A stretch of DNA of 64,000 nt from an uncultured Spirochaetaceae bacterium (lineage in GTDB: Bacteria; Spirochaetota; Spirochaetia; Treponematales; Treponemataceae). This document shows, piece by piece, positions 6,758 through 14,583 of the stretch (positions are counted from its first letter, which is position 1; each line of letters starts with the position of its first letter). The stretch is from contig CACZPR010000042.1 of assembly GCA_902783155.1 (NCBI GenBank), positions 1 through 64,000 on the forward strand. Direction: 5' to 3'. Made by a program: the position numbers and the translations under genes. The notes beneath the pieces were generated by a model. The model searched no databases. It had not been told where the DNA came from and saw nothing but the letters and a program-made list of their open reading frames with translations.

Positions 6758-8971
6758 ATGAAAAAGAAAATACTGAAAATATTTGGAGCAATTGCAATTG
6801 CGCTCGCATCCCTTACCATGACAAGCTGTATTGAGATTTTGACAATACTTCTCATGCCGGAACTTTATGACACAAAACTTTCTTCGGTAACGGCGACAGG
6901 AATCAACGAGGGAGCTATTGTCTCTTGGTCCAACGGTTCCATATCAAGCTATGGGCTGCACATTTCGTGGGCACTGGCATCGAACGAAAACCAAACTTTG
7001 GGCGACATAACGCTAACCCAAAATGACAACTACAAAATTATCAACAGTTCGCTTACAGGCGGTAGACTTACAAACGGAACCCAATACAAATTCACAGTCT
7101 ACCTGACGGACAGCAACGGTGAGATTGTGGATTCAAAATCGGCAACAGCAACACCAAGCGCAGACGCATCGGCCACAACCACATACAATGGTTCCAATGC
7201 AAGCTCCTCATTCTATGAACTTCCCGCAAACACAAGCGTTGTAACTTTGAACGGCGTACAGGGAAAGACAATCACATACGCGAACGTGAACATGGGAACA
7301 AGCTCCGCAATCTCATCAACAGCAGTAAGAAGATACATTCCAAATACAAGCACCGGACTGTCTGCATCCGTCATTTCAAGGTCCGTTGGTTCAGACACGG
7401 ATGAGCTTCCAGAAATCCAGACTCCAGCAATAAAATCCTTTGTTCCACCGTCGGACGAGGACATCACCGTTGTAAAACCAAGAGGACGCTCAGGGGCAAA
7501 CACAGACACATTCAGCGCAATATATCCAGAAATAGGACAAACCCGTTCAATCTACGTGGACCAGGACAGCAACCTCACAAAGTATGAGCAGGAAACGATG
7601 AAGCTCTATGCCATTGGATATGACACAAGCGACGCAAGTTTAAATCCAAAAATCAAGGCCCTTGTGTGGGTAAATCCATCAAACGTTGCGGCAACATCAA
7701 GCGGAAACAAAGTCAGTATTGGAGTGATTGACGACATAATCACAAAGTTCATCAAAAACTATGCGCTTGAGGAAGCCATCTTTGGTACAACATCAGACTT
7801 GCTAATCACAAGAAGCGGAACGGACAACATGTCAAGCTATCCAACAAAGGACTACATCAACATTGTTCTTACGGACATTGGGAAGGACTACAATCAGCCT
7901 GCAAAATCACAGTGCGGTGTCGTCGGCTACTTCTGGGCAAAGGACTACTACGCCAGCAGCTACAGTTCCAGCGGAGCATACAAATCGACAAACGAGGGAA
8001 AATATTTCTACATCGACATTCCTTTCTGCAACTATGTGAGCGGCACAAATGGAAACTACTCATACGATGGAAATGGAAACACTGTCAGCGACACTGTAAT
8101 CTCCACGCTCTTCCACGAGTACCAGCACATGATTAACTTCAACCAGAAAAACATGCTAAACCATCTGGACACAAACAACTGCGTCTGGTACAACGAAATG
8201 CTTTCCATGCTCTGCGAAGATTTGCTCCAGACCCAGCTTGGACTTACGGAAAAAGTGCAGGACGGACGCATCCCCAACTTCAACGGCTACTATTATTATT
8301 CTGGAGCCGCACAGTATCTGGACCAGAACTCATGGGTTTCATACGGAACAGCCTACGCATTTGGAGCATGGCTTGCAAGGAACTACGGTGGCGCACCACT
8401 TGTTCAAAAAATGAGCACGAACGCATACGTTGGAATAGACAGCGTGGTAAATGCGGTCAACTCTGTCAACCACACAAATCTGACTTGGAACGACTTGTTC
8501 AAGGAATATGTGCAGGCGGTTGGATTTAGGGAAACATACGCCAATGCAAAATCGCTGCCAACACTTAACAGAGTTCCAAATGCTGCAACAACAAATATTA
8601 CAGTAACCCCGGCGGCACAGGCAAGAATTTTGCGTGCAACAAATACCGATGCATCAAGCTACCAGTCTTATGTCAACAACATTGGCACATTGACCGGAAA
8701 CATAACCACCGGAATCAATCTCTGGGCGGAAAAGTACAAGAATGTCGCGAACAGCAAGAACTACTACGGTCCAATACTCACGAAGATTGGTGTCAACCTT
8801 GACCTCCAGCCGACCGGATTCATTTTCCACCCGATTGGAAACACAGGGACCAATGATTCAGTGACGCTCTACTTTACAGGAACAAGCGACTCGAACGACA
8901 AGGTTTTCATCTTCATTCAGGACGCTTTCTCTGAAAACTCAGCGGACAGCTCCATCGAAATTGGGTACTAA
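6758..8971 (+). CDS. M30 (hyicolysin)-like zinc metallopeptidase lipoprotein
   Basis: A 737-residue lipoprotein: signal peptide with lipobox MTSC (Cys24), then a fibronectin type III-like region (about 40-130), a Ser/Thr-rich linker and a peptidase domain. The zinc motif HEYQHMINFN (HExxH, nt about 8116) is followed by a downstream Glu in WYNEMLSMLCED, matching the M30 hyicolysin family pattern. It would be an envelope-anchored, probably surface, endopeptidase. An AAGGAG ribosome-binding site sits before ATG 6758. It is followed 18 bases later by a cytoplasmic M29 aminopeptidase, which could finish peptide breakdown. Confidence is high for a zinc peptidase, moderate for the family. Confidence 0.8.
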   Translation: MKKKILKIFGAIAIALASLTMTSCIEILTILLMPELYDTKLSSVTATGINEGAIVSWSNGSISSYGLHISWALASNENQTLGDITLTQNDNYKIINSSLTGGRLTNGTQYKFTVYLTDSNGEIVDSKSATATPSADASATTTYNGSNASSSFYELPANTSVVTLNGVQGKTITYANVNMGTSSAISSTAVRRYIPNTSTGLSASVISRSVGSDTDELPEIQTPAIKSFVPPSDEDITVVKPRGRSGANTDTFSAIYPEIGQTRSIYVDQDSNLTKYEQETMKLYAIGYDTSDASLNPKIKALVWVNPSNVAATSSGNKVSIGVIDDIITKFIKNYALEEAIFGTTSDLLITRSGTDNMSSYPTKDYINIVLTDIGKDYNQPAKSQCGVVGYFWAKDYYASSYSSSGAYKSTNEGKYFYIDIPFCNYVSGTNGNYSYDGNGNTVSDTVISTLFHEYQHMINFNQKNMLNHLDTNNCVWYNEMLSMLCEDLLQTQLGLTEKVQDGRIPNFNGYYYYSGAAQYLDQNSWVSYGTAYAFGAWLARNYGGAPLVQKMSTNAYVGIDSVVNAVNSVNHTNLTWNDLFKEYVQAVGFRETYANAKSLPTLNRVPNAATTNITVTPAAQARILRATNTDASSYQSYVNNIGTLTGNITTGINLWAEKYKNVANSKNYYGPILTKIGVNLDLQPTGFIFHPIGNTGTNDSVTLYFTGTSDSNDKVFIFIQDAFSENSADSSIEIGY

Positions 8972-8989
8972 GGGATTTGGAGAAAAAAA

Positions 8990-10129
8990 ATGGGAGTCCT
9001 GATTGATTCACTGATTGCGAAGCACAACAAAGACTTGACCCCGGCACAGACCATGGTTCAAAGTGTCTGCAAAATCAAAAAGGGTGAGACGGTTCTGATT
9101 ATCTCCAACCCGGAGCTGAACCCAATCGCCCAAGATATCTACCAGGCCGCAATGGAGCTTGGCGCAAACGTCAGCCTGATTTTTCAGCAAAAAAAGACGA
9201 GCATGGATTTTGCGGACAAAACTGTTGTCGCGGCAATTCTTTCCGAACCGGATGTAATTTTTTCTTTGTCGGCAATCAAGCTTGGCAAGGACGAAAATGG
9301 AATTGAAAATCCATACACGGATGCGGATGGAAAAAAATACGACAACGCCTTTGACTATCTTCTTTTTGGGAAAAAATCTATCCGCGCGGTATGGACACCG
9401 GGTCTTACGCAGGACATGTTTGAGCGCACCGTGAATATTGATTACGACCTGCTCAGACAGCGATGCGAGACCCTCTGCAAAAAATTTGAAAACGCAGTGT
9501 CAGTCCATGTCACTTCCCCCGGCGGAACCGATGTTGTTGTTCCAGTCCAAAACCGCAGCCCGCTTGTCGATGACGGAGACTTTTCCAAGCCAGGCACAGG
9601 TGGCAACGTCCCTTCCGGAGAAGTATTTGTTTCCCCGGTGGTTGGCGATGAGGACAAAACCAGAACCGAGGGAAAAATTGTTTTTGACGGAAGCATGTCG
9701 TTCAGCGATGGCGATGAGATTCTAAAGACCCCAATCACAGTGGATGTCCACGGTGGATTTGTGACAGACATAAAAGGTGGAGCCGAAGCCAAGAGACTTT
9801 TGAAGGACATCCAGAATGCGGAAAAAGAGTCGGGCAATCTTGTGTCCAGCGGAAAAATCTCAAAAGAAGCTGGAGCCGCATACAGGCGGAACTCACGCAA
9901 TATTGGGGAGCTTGGAATCGGTCTGAACCCTGCCGCAAACATCACGGGCAACATGCTGGAAGATGAAAAAGCCTTCCGCACATGCCACTTTGCGATTGGC
10001 GAAAACTACGACGGAGATGCACCGGCGTTAATCCATTTTGACGGGCTTGTAAAGGACCCGACAATTAAAATCAAGTACCAGGACGGCACGGAACTTACAG
10101 TGCTTGACAATGGGGACCTGAAAATATAA
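8990..10129 (+). CDS. M29-family metallo-aminopeptidase
   Basis: A 379-residue protein matching the thermophilic aminopeptidase family (M29, AmpS/aminopeptidase T). GGNVPSGEVFVSP supplies a metal-binding Glu, IGELGIGLNP a second Glu, CHFAIGENY a His and LIHFDGLVKD the His/Asp pair. No signal peptide is present, so it acts in the cytoplasm, removing N-terminal residues from peptides. GGAG lies eight bases before ATG 8990. It sits in the same run as the secreted peptidase gene. Confidence 0.85.
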   Translation: MGVLIDSLIAKHNKDLTPAQTMVQSVCKIKKGETVLIISNPELNPIAQDIYQAAMELGANVSLIFQQKKTSMDFADKTVVAAILSEPDVIFSLSAIKLGKDENGIENPYTDADGKKYDNAFDYLLFGKKSIRAVWTPGLTQDMFERTVNIDYDLLRQRCETLCKKFENAVSVHVTSPGGTDVVVPVQNRSPLVDDGDFSKPGTGGNVPSGEVFVSPVVGDEDKTRTEGKIVFDGSMSFSDGDEILKTPITVDVHGGFVTDIKGGAEAKRLLKDIQNAEKESGNLVSSGKISKEAGAAYRRNSRNIGELGIGLNPAANITGNMLEDEKAFRTCHFAIGENYDGDAPALIHFDGLVKDPTIKIKYQDGTELTVLDNGDLKI

Positions 10130-10162
10130 GCGTACTCTCACGTAGCTTTATAGGAGAAAATT

Positions 10163-10636
10163 ATGGCACTAAAAAAGACAGCCGCATTTACAGTTATGAC
10201 ATTCGCGATGGTTATGGCAGCCATGCCGATTACAGCAAGTGGAAACAAGGACAAGGAGGAGGACACGTCGATTCCAGAAAAATCAGTTCTCCACATATCG
10301 GGCAACGCACCCGCAGCATTTGGTGAAGGTGGAGGAATTGGAGCGGGACACAGACCGGAAGGATTCGAGCAGATTCCCGATGGAATAGTCTCTGGTGAAA
10401 AAGCAAAAACCGTCACCGCCGAACTCACGCCCATGACAGGAATTCTGAAAGTCAAAGGTGGCAAGGGCAACAGAAAATTCACATTCCAGGGCGACAACGG
10501 AAAATCCTACAGCCTGCATGTTGAGGATTCAATGGCCGAGCATCTTGCGAATTTCAAGGACAAAAAAGTAAAGGCCGAGGGTGTTTTCTACGGCAAAGAC
10601 TTTTTAGTTTTTGATTTTGAGATTCTGGATTTTTAG
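10163..10636 (+). CDS. Small secreted protein, OB-fold-like C-terminus
   Basis: 157 residues with a signal peptide (ALKKTAAFTVMTFAMVMAAMP, cleaved near ASGNK), a Gly-rich middle (FGEGGGIGAGH) and a C-terminal part of alternating beta strands (VTAELTPMTGILKVKG to the end). The ending KVKAEGVFYGKDFLVFDFEILDF resembles small OB-fold periplasmic proteins. Function unknown. AGGAG precedes ATG 10163. The last 33 bases overlap the 3' end of the convergent ABC ATPase gene. Confidence 0.65.
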   Translation: MALKKTAAFTVMTFAMVMAAMPITASGNKDKEEDTSIPEKSVLHISGNAPAAFGEGGGIGAGHRPEGFEQIPDGIVSGEKAKTVTAELTPMTGILKVKGGKGNRKFTFQGDNGKSYSLHVEDSMAEHLANFKDKKVKAEGVFYGKDFLVFDFEILDF

Positions 10637-11464
10637 AATGGCATCGCCCGTCTGGATTAGCTCCTCTCGGGTGAATGTCTCCTTGTCTTTCAACATGGCG
10701 GCGGGAACTCCGTAGGCTTTTTCCAGTGCCTCGTTTGTAAGCACTTCCTCCGGGGTTCCATAGTCCATGTCGCGGTTCGGATAAAAAAGAAGCACATTCT
10801 CCGCAAACTGCCGCGTCAAATCAAGTTCGTGCATTGAAATAAAGACAGCCGTTTTTGTTGCCGCACAAAAATCTTTTATATATTTCAGAGCGGAAACCTT
10901 CTGCCGCAGCTCCATTGCAAAAAGAGGCTCGTCCATAAAAATCGATGCGCTTCCGTAGAGCATACTGAACGCCAAAAGCACACGCTGGATTTCACCCTTG
11001 CTCAGTTCCGCAAGACCATGTTCCAGAACACTCTCCAGTTCAAAAACTTCAATTGTTTCCGCAAGCAAATCTCCGTCACTCCGAATTGCCTTTGCATTTC
11101 CCTTCAGCGCACCATGTGAGTATACAAACGAAAGAAGATTTGAAACCTTGTCATCGCTCTCGAACTCCATGTTCTGATAAATCACCGACGCAAGAAGATT
11201 TTTTTTCTCTTCACCAAGGGCCGCAACATTCTGGCCAAAAAGATTTACCCTTCCGGACTGAGGCACAAGACGACCGCTCGCGAGCATCATAAATGTTGAT
11301 TTTCCCGAACCGTTTGGTCCAATCAAACTTGTAAATCCCGCCGGAATGGTCCCGGTAAAATGATCAAACACAGGCTGCGGAATTATCTGGTTTCCGTTTT
11401 CGTCCAGATCGTCCTCAACCATTGGATAAGAAAAACTTACATCGTCAAATGAAATACAGTCCAT
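10604..11464 (-). CDS. ABC transporter ATPase subunit
   Basis: A single nucleotide-binding domain of 286 residues with all motifs intact: Walker A GPNGSGKST, signature LSKGEIQRV, Walker B IFMDEP and H-loop SMHEL. It would power a cytoplasmic-membrane transporter. No permease or binding-protein gene is adjacent, which is unusual for an importer. The gene lies 16 bases downstream of a TetR-type regulator on the same strand, so the two are likely co-transcribed and the ATPase is under that repressor's control. Its stop lies inside the 3' end of the opposite-strand gene. Confidence 0.85.
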   Translation of the reverse strand: MDCISFDDVSFSYPMVEDDLDENGNQIIPQPVFDHFTGTIPAGFTSLIGPNGSGKSTFMMLASGRLVPQSGRVNLFGQNVAALGEEKKNLLASVIYQNMEFESDDKVSNLLSFVYSHGALKGNAKAIRSDGDLLAETIEVFELESVLEHGLAELSKGEIQRVLLAFSMLYGSASIFMDEPLFAMELRQKVSALKYIKDFCAATKTAVFISMHELDLTRQFAENVLLFYPNRDMDYGTPEEVLTNEALEKAYGVPAAMLKDKETFTREELIQTGDAILKIQNLKIKN

Positions 11465-11480
11465 ATTAAATCCTCAAAAA

Positions 11481-12134
11481 TTAGCCAATTCTGCGTGTGT
11501 AGTCGTCAATCAGTCTGTCCAGTTCCTCAAGGGCTGAATCATCCACGGGCAAGGAAAAAAGCTCCCCCTCCCCGCTGGCTGGATTTTCTACAATCAATCT
11601 TTTTTTCTGCATGAGCTGGTCCGAAAGAAGCGAAGTGATTCCAGCCAAGAGCCACTGTATGCACGAATTTTTATATGCCTCGGGCAAAAAGATTTTTCCG
11701 TTGTTCGCAAGCGATTTGAAAAGGGTCTCCGTCTGTTCGTGCAAACGCTTTTCCTCGTTCATAACAATTTCCGCTGCATCCTTTGAAAAATATTTCTGGC
11801 TTTCGACAAAAGTATAAATCTGGAAGAGCGGACGCTTTTCGTGCATCTTGAAGTAACGCTTGGTTATTCCCTTGAGCACCGATGCCGCCGAATACTTTTT
11901 TGTGACCGACTCCAAATCCGGCGGGAGAAAAGTGATGGACGCAAGGTATTCGCCACAAAACTTGAACGCGGCCTTGACTATGGCCTCCCGGCTTTCAAAA
12001 TGGTTGTAGAGGGAAGCTTTTTTAATCCCCAGACGCTCGGCAATATCAGAAAGGCTGGTCGCCCCGGTGGATTTGAAAAACGAAATGTCCACCAGAGCCA
12101 TGACAATCTCTTCCTGAGAAATCTTTTTCCCCAT
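11481..12134 (-). CDS. TetR/AcrR-family transcriptional regulator
   Basis: 217 residues with an N-terminal TetR helix-turn-helix (TSLSDIAERLGIKKASLYNHFESREAIVKA split over residues about 25-55) and an unassigned ligand/dimer domain. The family represses by binding a palindrome and releases on ligand binding. A perfect palindrome CTAAC-TTTC-GTTAG lies 14 bases before its start, on the predicted transcript start, which points to self-repression of the regulator-ATPase operon. The ligand is unknown. Confidence 0.9.
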   Translation of the reverse strand: MGKKISQEEIVMALVDISFFKSTGATSLSDIAERLGIKKASLYNHFESREAIVKAAFKFCGEYLASITFLPPDLESVTKKYSAASVLKGITKRYFKMHEKRPLFQIYTFVESQKYFSKDAAEIVMNEEKRLHEQTETLFKSLANNGKIFLPEAYKNSCIQWLLAGITSLLSDQLMQKKRLIVENPASGEGELFSLPVDDSALEELDRLIDDYTRRIG

Positions 12135-12147
12135 GCCCCAAATCTCC

Positions 12148-12161
12148 CTAACTTTCGTTAG
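12148..12161. promoter_or_regulatory. Putative TetR operator palindrome
   Basis: CTAAC TTTC GTTAG is a perfect 5-bp inverted repeat with a 4-base centre. It sits between the -10 and the ribosome-binding site of the TetR gene, an ideal repressor position. Binding is inferred. Confidence 0.6.
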
Positions 12162-12166
12162 TTAAC

Positions 12167-12195
12167 ATTTTACACCAGTATCAAAATTTTTGCAA
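12167..12195 (-). promoter_or_regulatory. Promoter of the TetR-ABC ATPase operon
   Basis: On the minus strand: TTGCAA (12195-12190), a 17-base spacer and TAAAAT (12172-12167). The start would fall at about 12160, inside the palindrome. Confidence 0.65.
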
Positions 12196-12211
12196 GGAAC
12201 AAAAAAAATAT

Positions 12212-12323
12212 CAGGTCTTCGGCATGAAAACTATAGATAAATGCAACACATGAGCGGGTCCCAGTTGACGCGTCCCCCTCCTGTGTTGCACAAGTCCATT
12301 GTTTTTATCATGCCGAAACCCTG
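12212..12323. repeat. Nested inverted-repeat element A (112 bp)
   Basis: The ends CAGGTCTTCGGCATGA (12212-12227) and TCATGCCGAAACCCTG (12308-12323) are inverted with 14 of 16 positions matching. Inside, TGCAACACA (12242-12250) pairs perfectly with TGTGTTGCA (12282-12290), and GAG/GGG can pair with CCC/CTC further in. No credible reading frame. It could be a structured RNA or a MITE-like element. Its ends resemble those of element B. Confidence 0.7.
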
Positions 12324-12422
12324 TCATTTTAAAGAGGCGGTGGTTATTGTTCATGCAAACCAATGATTTTTATGGAAATGTGTTGTTTCCTCATACAAAT
12401 CTGTCCCCCTCCAAACAAAAGC

Positions 12423-12707
12423 TTTCAGGGACTCAGCATCATTTTAAATGGGGCGCGGAACGGCATCTTTTGTTGGACATGTCGAGTCTGACACTTTTGG
12501 TTCAACAGGCGGAAGCGGGGGGCCGGAACGAAAAAAATCTGCACAAGCGCAAGCGCGGGTATTCGTAGCGAAGCTCCGAACGAGCCTTTTTTCGGGACGG
12601 ACACACGCTGGGAGCCTAATCTTAAATAATTTTGTTAGACTCGACATTTTTAACTCATCAGAATCCGTTCCGCTAGACACATTAGTTTTCATGCTGAGGC
12701 CCTGAAA
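12423..12707. repeat. Nested inverted-repeat element B (285 bp)
   Basis: Three concentric arm pairs are seen. The outer pair is TTTCAGGGACTCAGCAT (12423-12439) with ATGCTGAGGCCCTGAAA (12691-12707), one mismatch in 17. The middle pair is GCGGAACGG (12455-12463) with CCGTTCCGC (12665-12673), perfect. The inner pair is TGTCGAGTCTGAC (12480-12492) with GTTAGACTCGACA (12634-12646). Gaps between arms are 15-18 bases on both sides. The 140-base centre is locally GC-rich and holds smaller hairpins. The frames across it look non-coding. Confidence 0.75.
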
Positions 12708-12746
12708 AAAATGAAAACACACCTTTTATCTTTCGCAATTTCATTG

Positions 12747-12752
12747 TATAAT
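12747..12752 (+). promoter_or_regulatory. -10 box of the helicase operon
   Basis: TATAAT 20 bases before the helicase ATG; the -35 is poor (TTTTAT). The predicted leader is about 12 bases with no clear Shine-Dalgarno. Confidence 0.45.
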
Positions 12753-12771
12753 TAAGATTCGGTTTAAAAAG

Positions 12772-14583
12772 ATGGCAGATTTGGAAAACCCTTTAGTAAT
12801 ACAGTCGGACAGAACTCTCATGCTGGACATACATTCCCCACGGGCCGAGGAATGTCGCAATGCCCTCATTCCATTTGCGGAACTGGAAAAATCCCCGGAA
12901 CACTGGCACACCTACAGAGTCACGGCCCTTTCGCTCTGGAATGCCTCAAGCGTGGGATTCACCCCTGAAAAAGTCATCCGCACAATGGAAGATTTTTCAC
13001 GCTACGAGATTCCCCAGTCGGTAAAAGTCTGGGTCCAGGAAACTGGGGAGCGTTTTGGAAAAATCCGTCTTGTGCCGGGACCAGTCAACGAGAGAACGGA
13101 AAACGAAAAGACACTCAGGGACGAGTATCTCTATCTGGTATGCAGGTCGCCCTATATCTTCAAGCAGATTGAGCACAACGGGCCGTTAAAAAAACAGTTG
13201 ATTCCATGCGAATATGTCCAGCCGGAAAACTCCACTGCCGAACTCACCGATGACGAAAAAAGATTCTGCTTCATGCTGAACTTGACAGACCGTGGAACAA
13301 TCAAACAGAATCTGCTCACGCTGAACTGGCCCGTAAAGGATGATGTCCCGCTGATTGATGGCGATCCCATGGAAATTGATTTGAGGGAGACCACCGCATC
13401 CGGAAAAAAATTTGAAATCCGCGAATACCAAAAGGGTGCTGCCCGCGCGTTTGTTGGTGACAAGGGACCGGGGACAGGATTTGGAACAATAGTCCTTCCA
13501 TGTGGCGCGGGAAAAACAATAGTCGGCATGGAACTGATGTCCATTCTGAAAACAAACACACTGATTGTCACAACCAACATTTCTGCGGTCCACCAGTGGA
13601 TTGACGAACTTGTTGACAAGACCACTTTGACCCGGGAACAGATTGCGGAGTACACTGGCGAAAACAAGGAGATAAAACCGGTGACAGTAGCCACATACCA
13701 GGTTTTGACTTGGCGGCCAGAAAAAACCGGACCATATCCACACTTCTCGCTTTTCCGTTCAAGAAACTGGGGTCTGATTATTTATGACGAGGTTCACATG
13801 CTTCCCGCACCGGTTTTCAGGGTTGCGGCGGAACTACAGGCGGTACGCAGGGTTGGACTTACGGCAACTCTTGTCCGCGAAGATGGATGCGAGGGAAATG
13901 TTTTTTCTTTGGTCGGCCCCAAGCGTTATGACGTTCCATGGAAGGAGCTTGAAAGGGACCGGTGGATTGCGACAGCCGAATGTGTTGAAGTCCGAATCCC
14001 CATGTCCGATGAACTGAAATTTGAATATGTGGTTGCAGGCAAAAGGGAACAGAACAAAATTGCGGCGACAAATCCTCTCAAAGTGCAGATTGTAAAAACG
14101 CTTGTCGAAAAATTTACTGACGACAAAATTTTAATCATCGGGCAGTATCTTGAGCAGCTGGACCAGATTGCAAAAACCCTGGACGCACCGATAATCACCG
14201 GCAAGACAAAAAATTCAACACGGGATGAAATCTACTCAAGCTTCAGGCAAGGAAAAATAAATGTGCTTGTCGTGAGCAAGGTCGCAAACTTTGCAATAGA
14301 TTTACCGGACGCAAGCATGGCGATTGAAGTCAGCGGAGTTTTTGGCTCCAGACAGGAAGAGGCGCAGAGGCTTGGTCGTCTTCTACGTCCAAAAGAAAGG
14401 ACCGCCAGATTTTTTACAGTGGTTTCAAAGGACACAATAGACGAAGAGTTTGGAACAAAGAGACAAAAGTTTTTGGGCGAACAGGGATACTCATACCGAA
14501 TCATAAGGTACGAGGACGAGACCAGCTTTGACGAACTTGCGGACCAAAATCTGATTGAGGACAAAAGGAGGTGCGGCCAATGA
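12772..14583 (+). CDS. XPB/ERCC3-type DNA helicase
   Basis: 603 residues, superfamily 2. An N-terminal XPB-like damage-recognition region comes first, then Walker A PCGAGKT (about 242), DEVH box (IIYDEVHMLPA, about 338), the LTATLVRED motif III region with the RED sequence typical of XPB, and a C-terminal helicase domain with QRLGRLLRPK. Bacterial XPB homologues are 3'-5' DNA helicases that occur in a subset of bacteria including treponemes; a role in DNA repair or transcription-coupled processes is presumed. The stop overlaps the next gene by ATGA, so the two products are probably made together. Confidence 0.9.
   Translation: MADLENPLVIQSDRTLMLDIHSPRAEECRNALIPFAELEKSPEHWHTYRVTALSLWNASSVGFTPEKVIRTMEDFSRYEIPQSVKVWVQETGERFGKIRLVPGPVNERTENEKTLRDEYLYLVCRSPYIFKQIEHNGPLKKQLIPCEYVQPENSTAELTDDEKRFCFMLNLTDRGTIKQNLLTLNWPVKDDVPLIDGDPMEIDLRETTASGKKFEIREYQKGAARAFVGDKGPGTGFGTIVLPCGAGKTIVGMELMSILKTNTLIVTTNISAVHQWIDELVDKTTLTREQIAEYTGENKEIKPVTVATYQVLTWRPEKTGPYPHFSLFRSRNWGLIIYDEVHMLPAPVFRVAAELQAVRRVGLTATLVREDGCEGNVFSLVGPKRYDVPWKELERDRWIATAECVEVRIPMSDELKFEYVVAGKREQNKIAATNPLKVQIVKTLVEKFTDDKILIIGQYLEQLDQIAKTLDAPIITGKTKNSTRDEIYSSFRQGKINVLVVSKVANFAIDLPDASMAIEVSGVFGSRQEEAQRLGRLLRPKERTARFFTVVSKDTIDEEFGTKRQKFLGEQGYSYRIIRYEDETSFDELADQNLIEDKRRCGQ

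Noticed and set aside
9442-9981. 179-residue minus-strand frame inside the aminopeptidase gene
   Set aside because: Pro/Ser-rich shadow frame; the plus strand holds the full set of M29 metal ligands.
12212-12323. Riboswitch in element A
   Set aside because: It lies about 450 bases before the nearest downstream gene and no known aptamer motif is visible.
12423-12707. Known structured RNA (RNase P, tmRNA, SRP, 6S)
   Set aside because: Size and nested stems suggested it, but the conserved cores I know (for example GAGGAAAGTCC of RNase P, the tRNA-like end of tmRNA, the SRP GGAA loop) are not there on either strand.
12444-12722. 92-residue minus-strand and 85-residue plus-strand frames across element B
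   Set aside because: Both cross the inverted arms, have no ribosome-binding site and show no recognisable protein pattern; the arms explain the sequence better.
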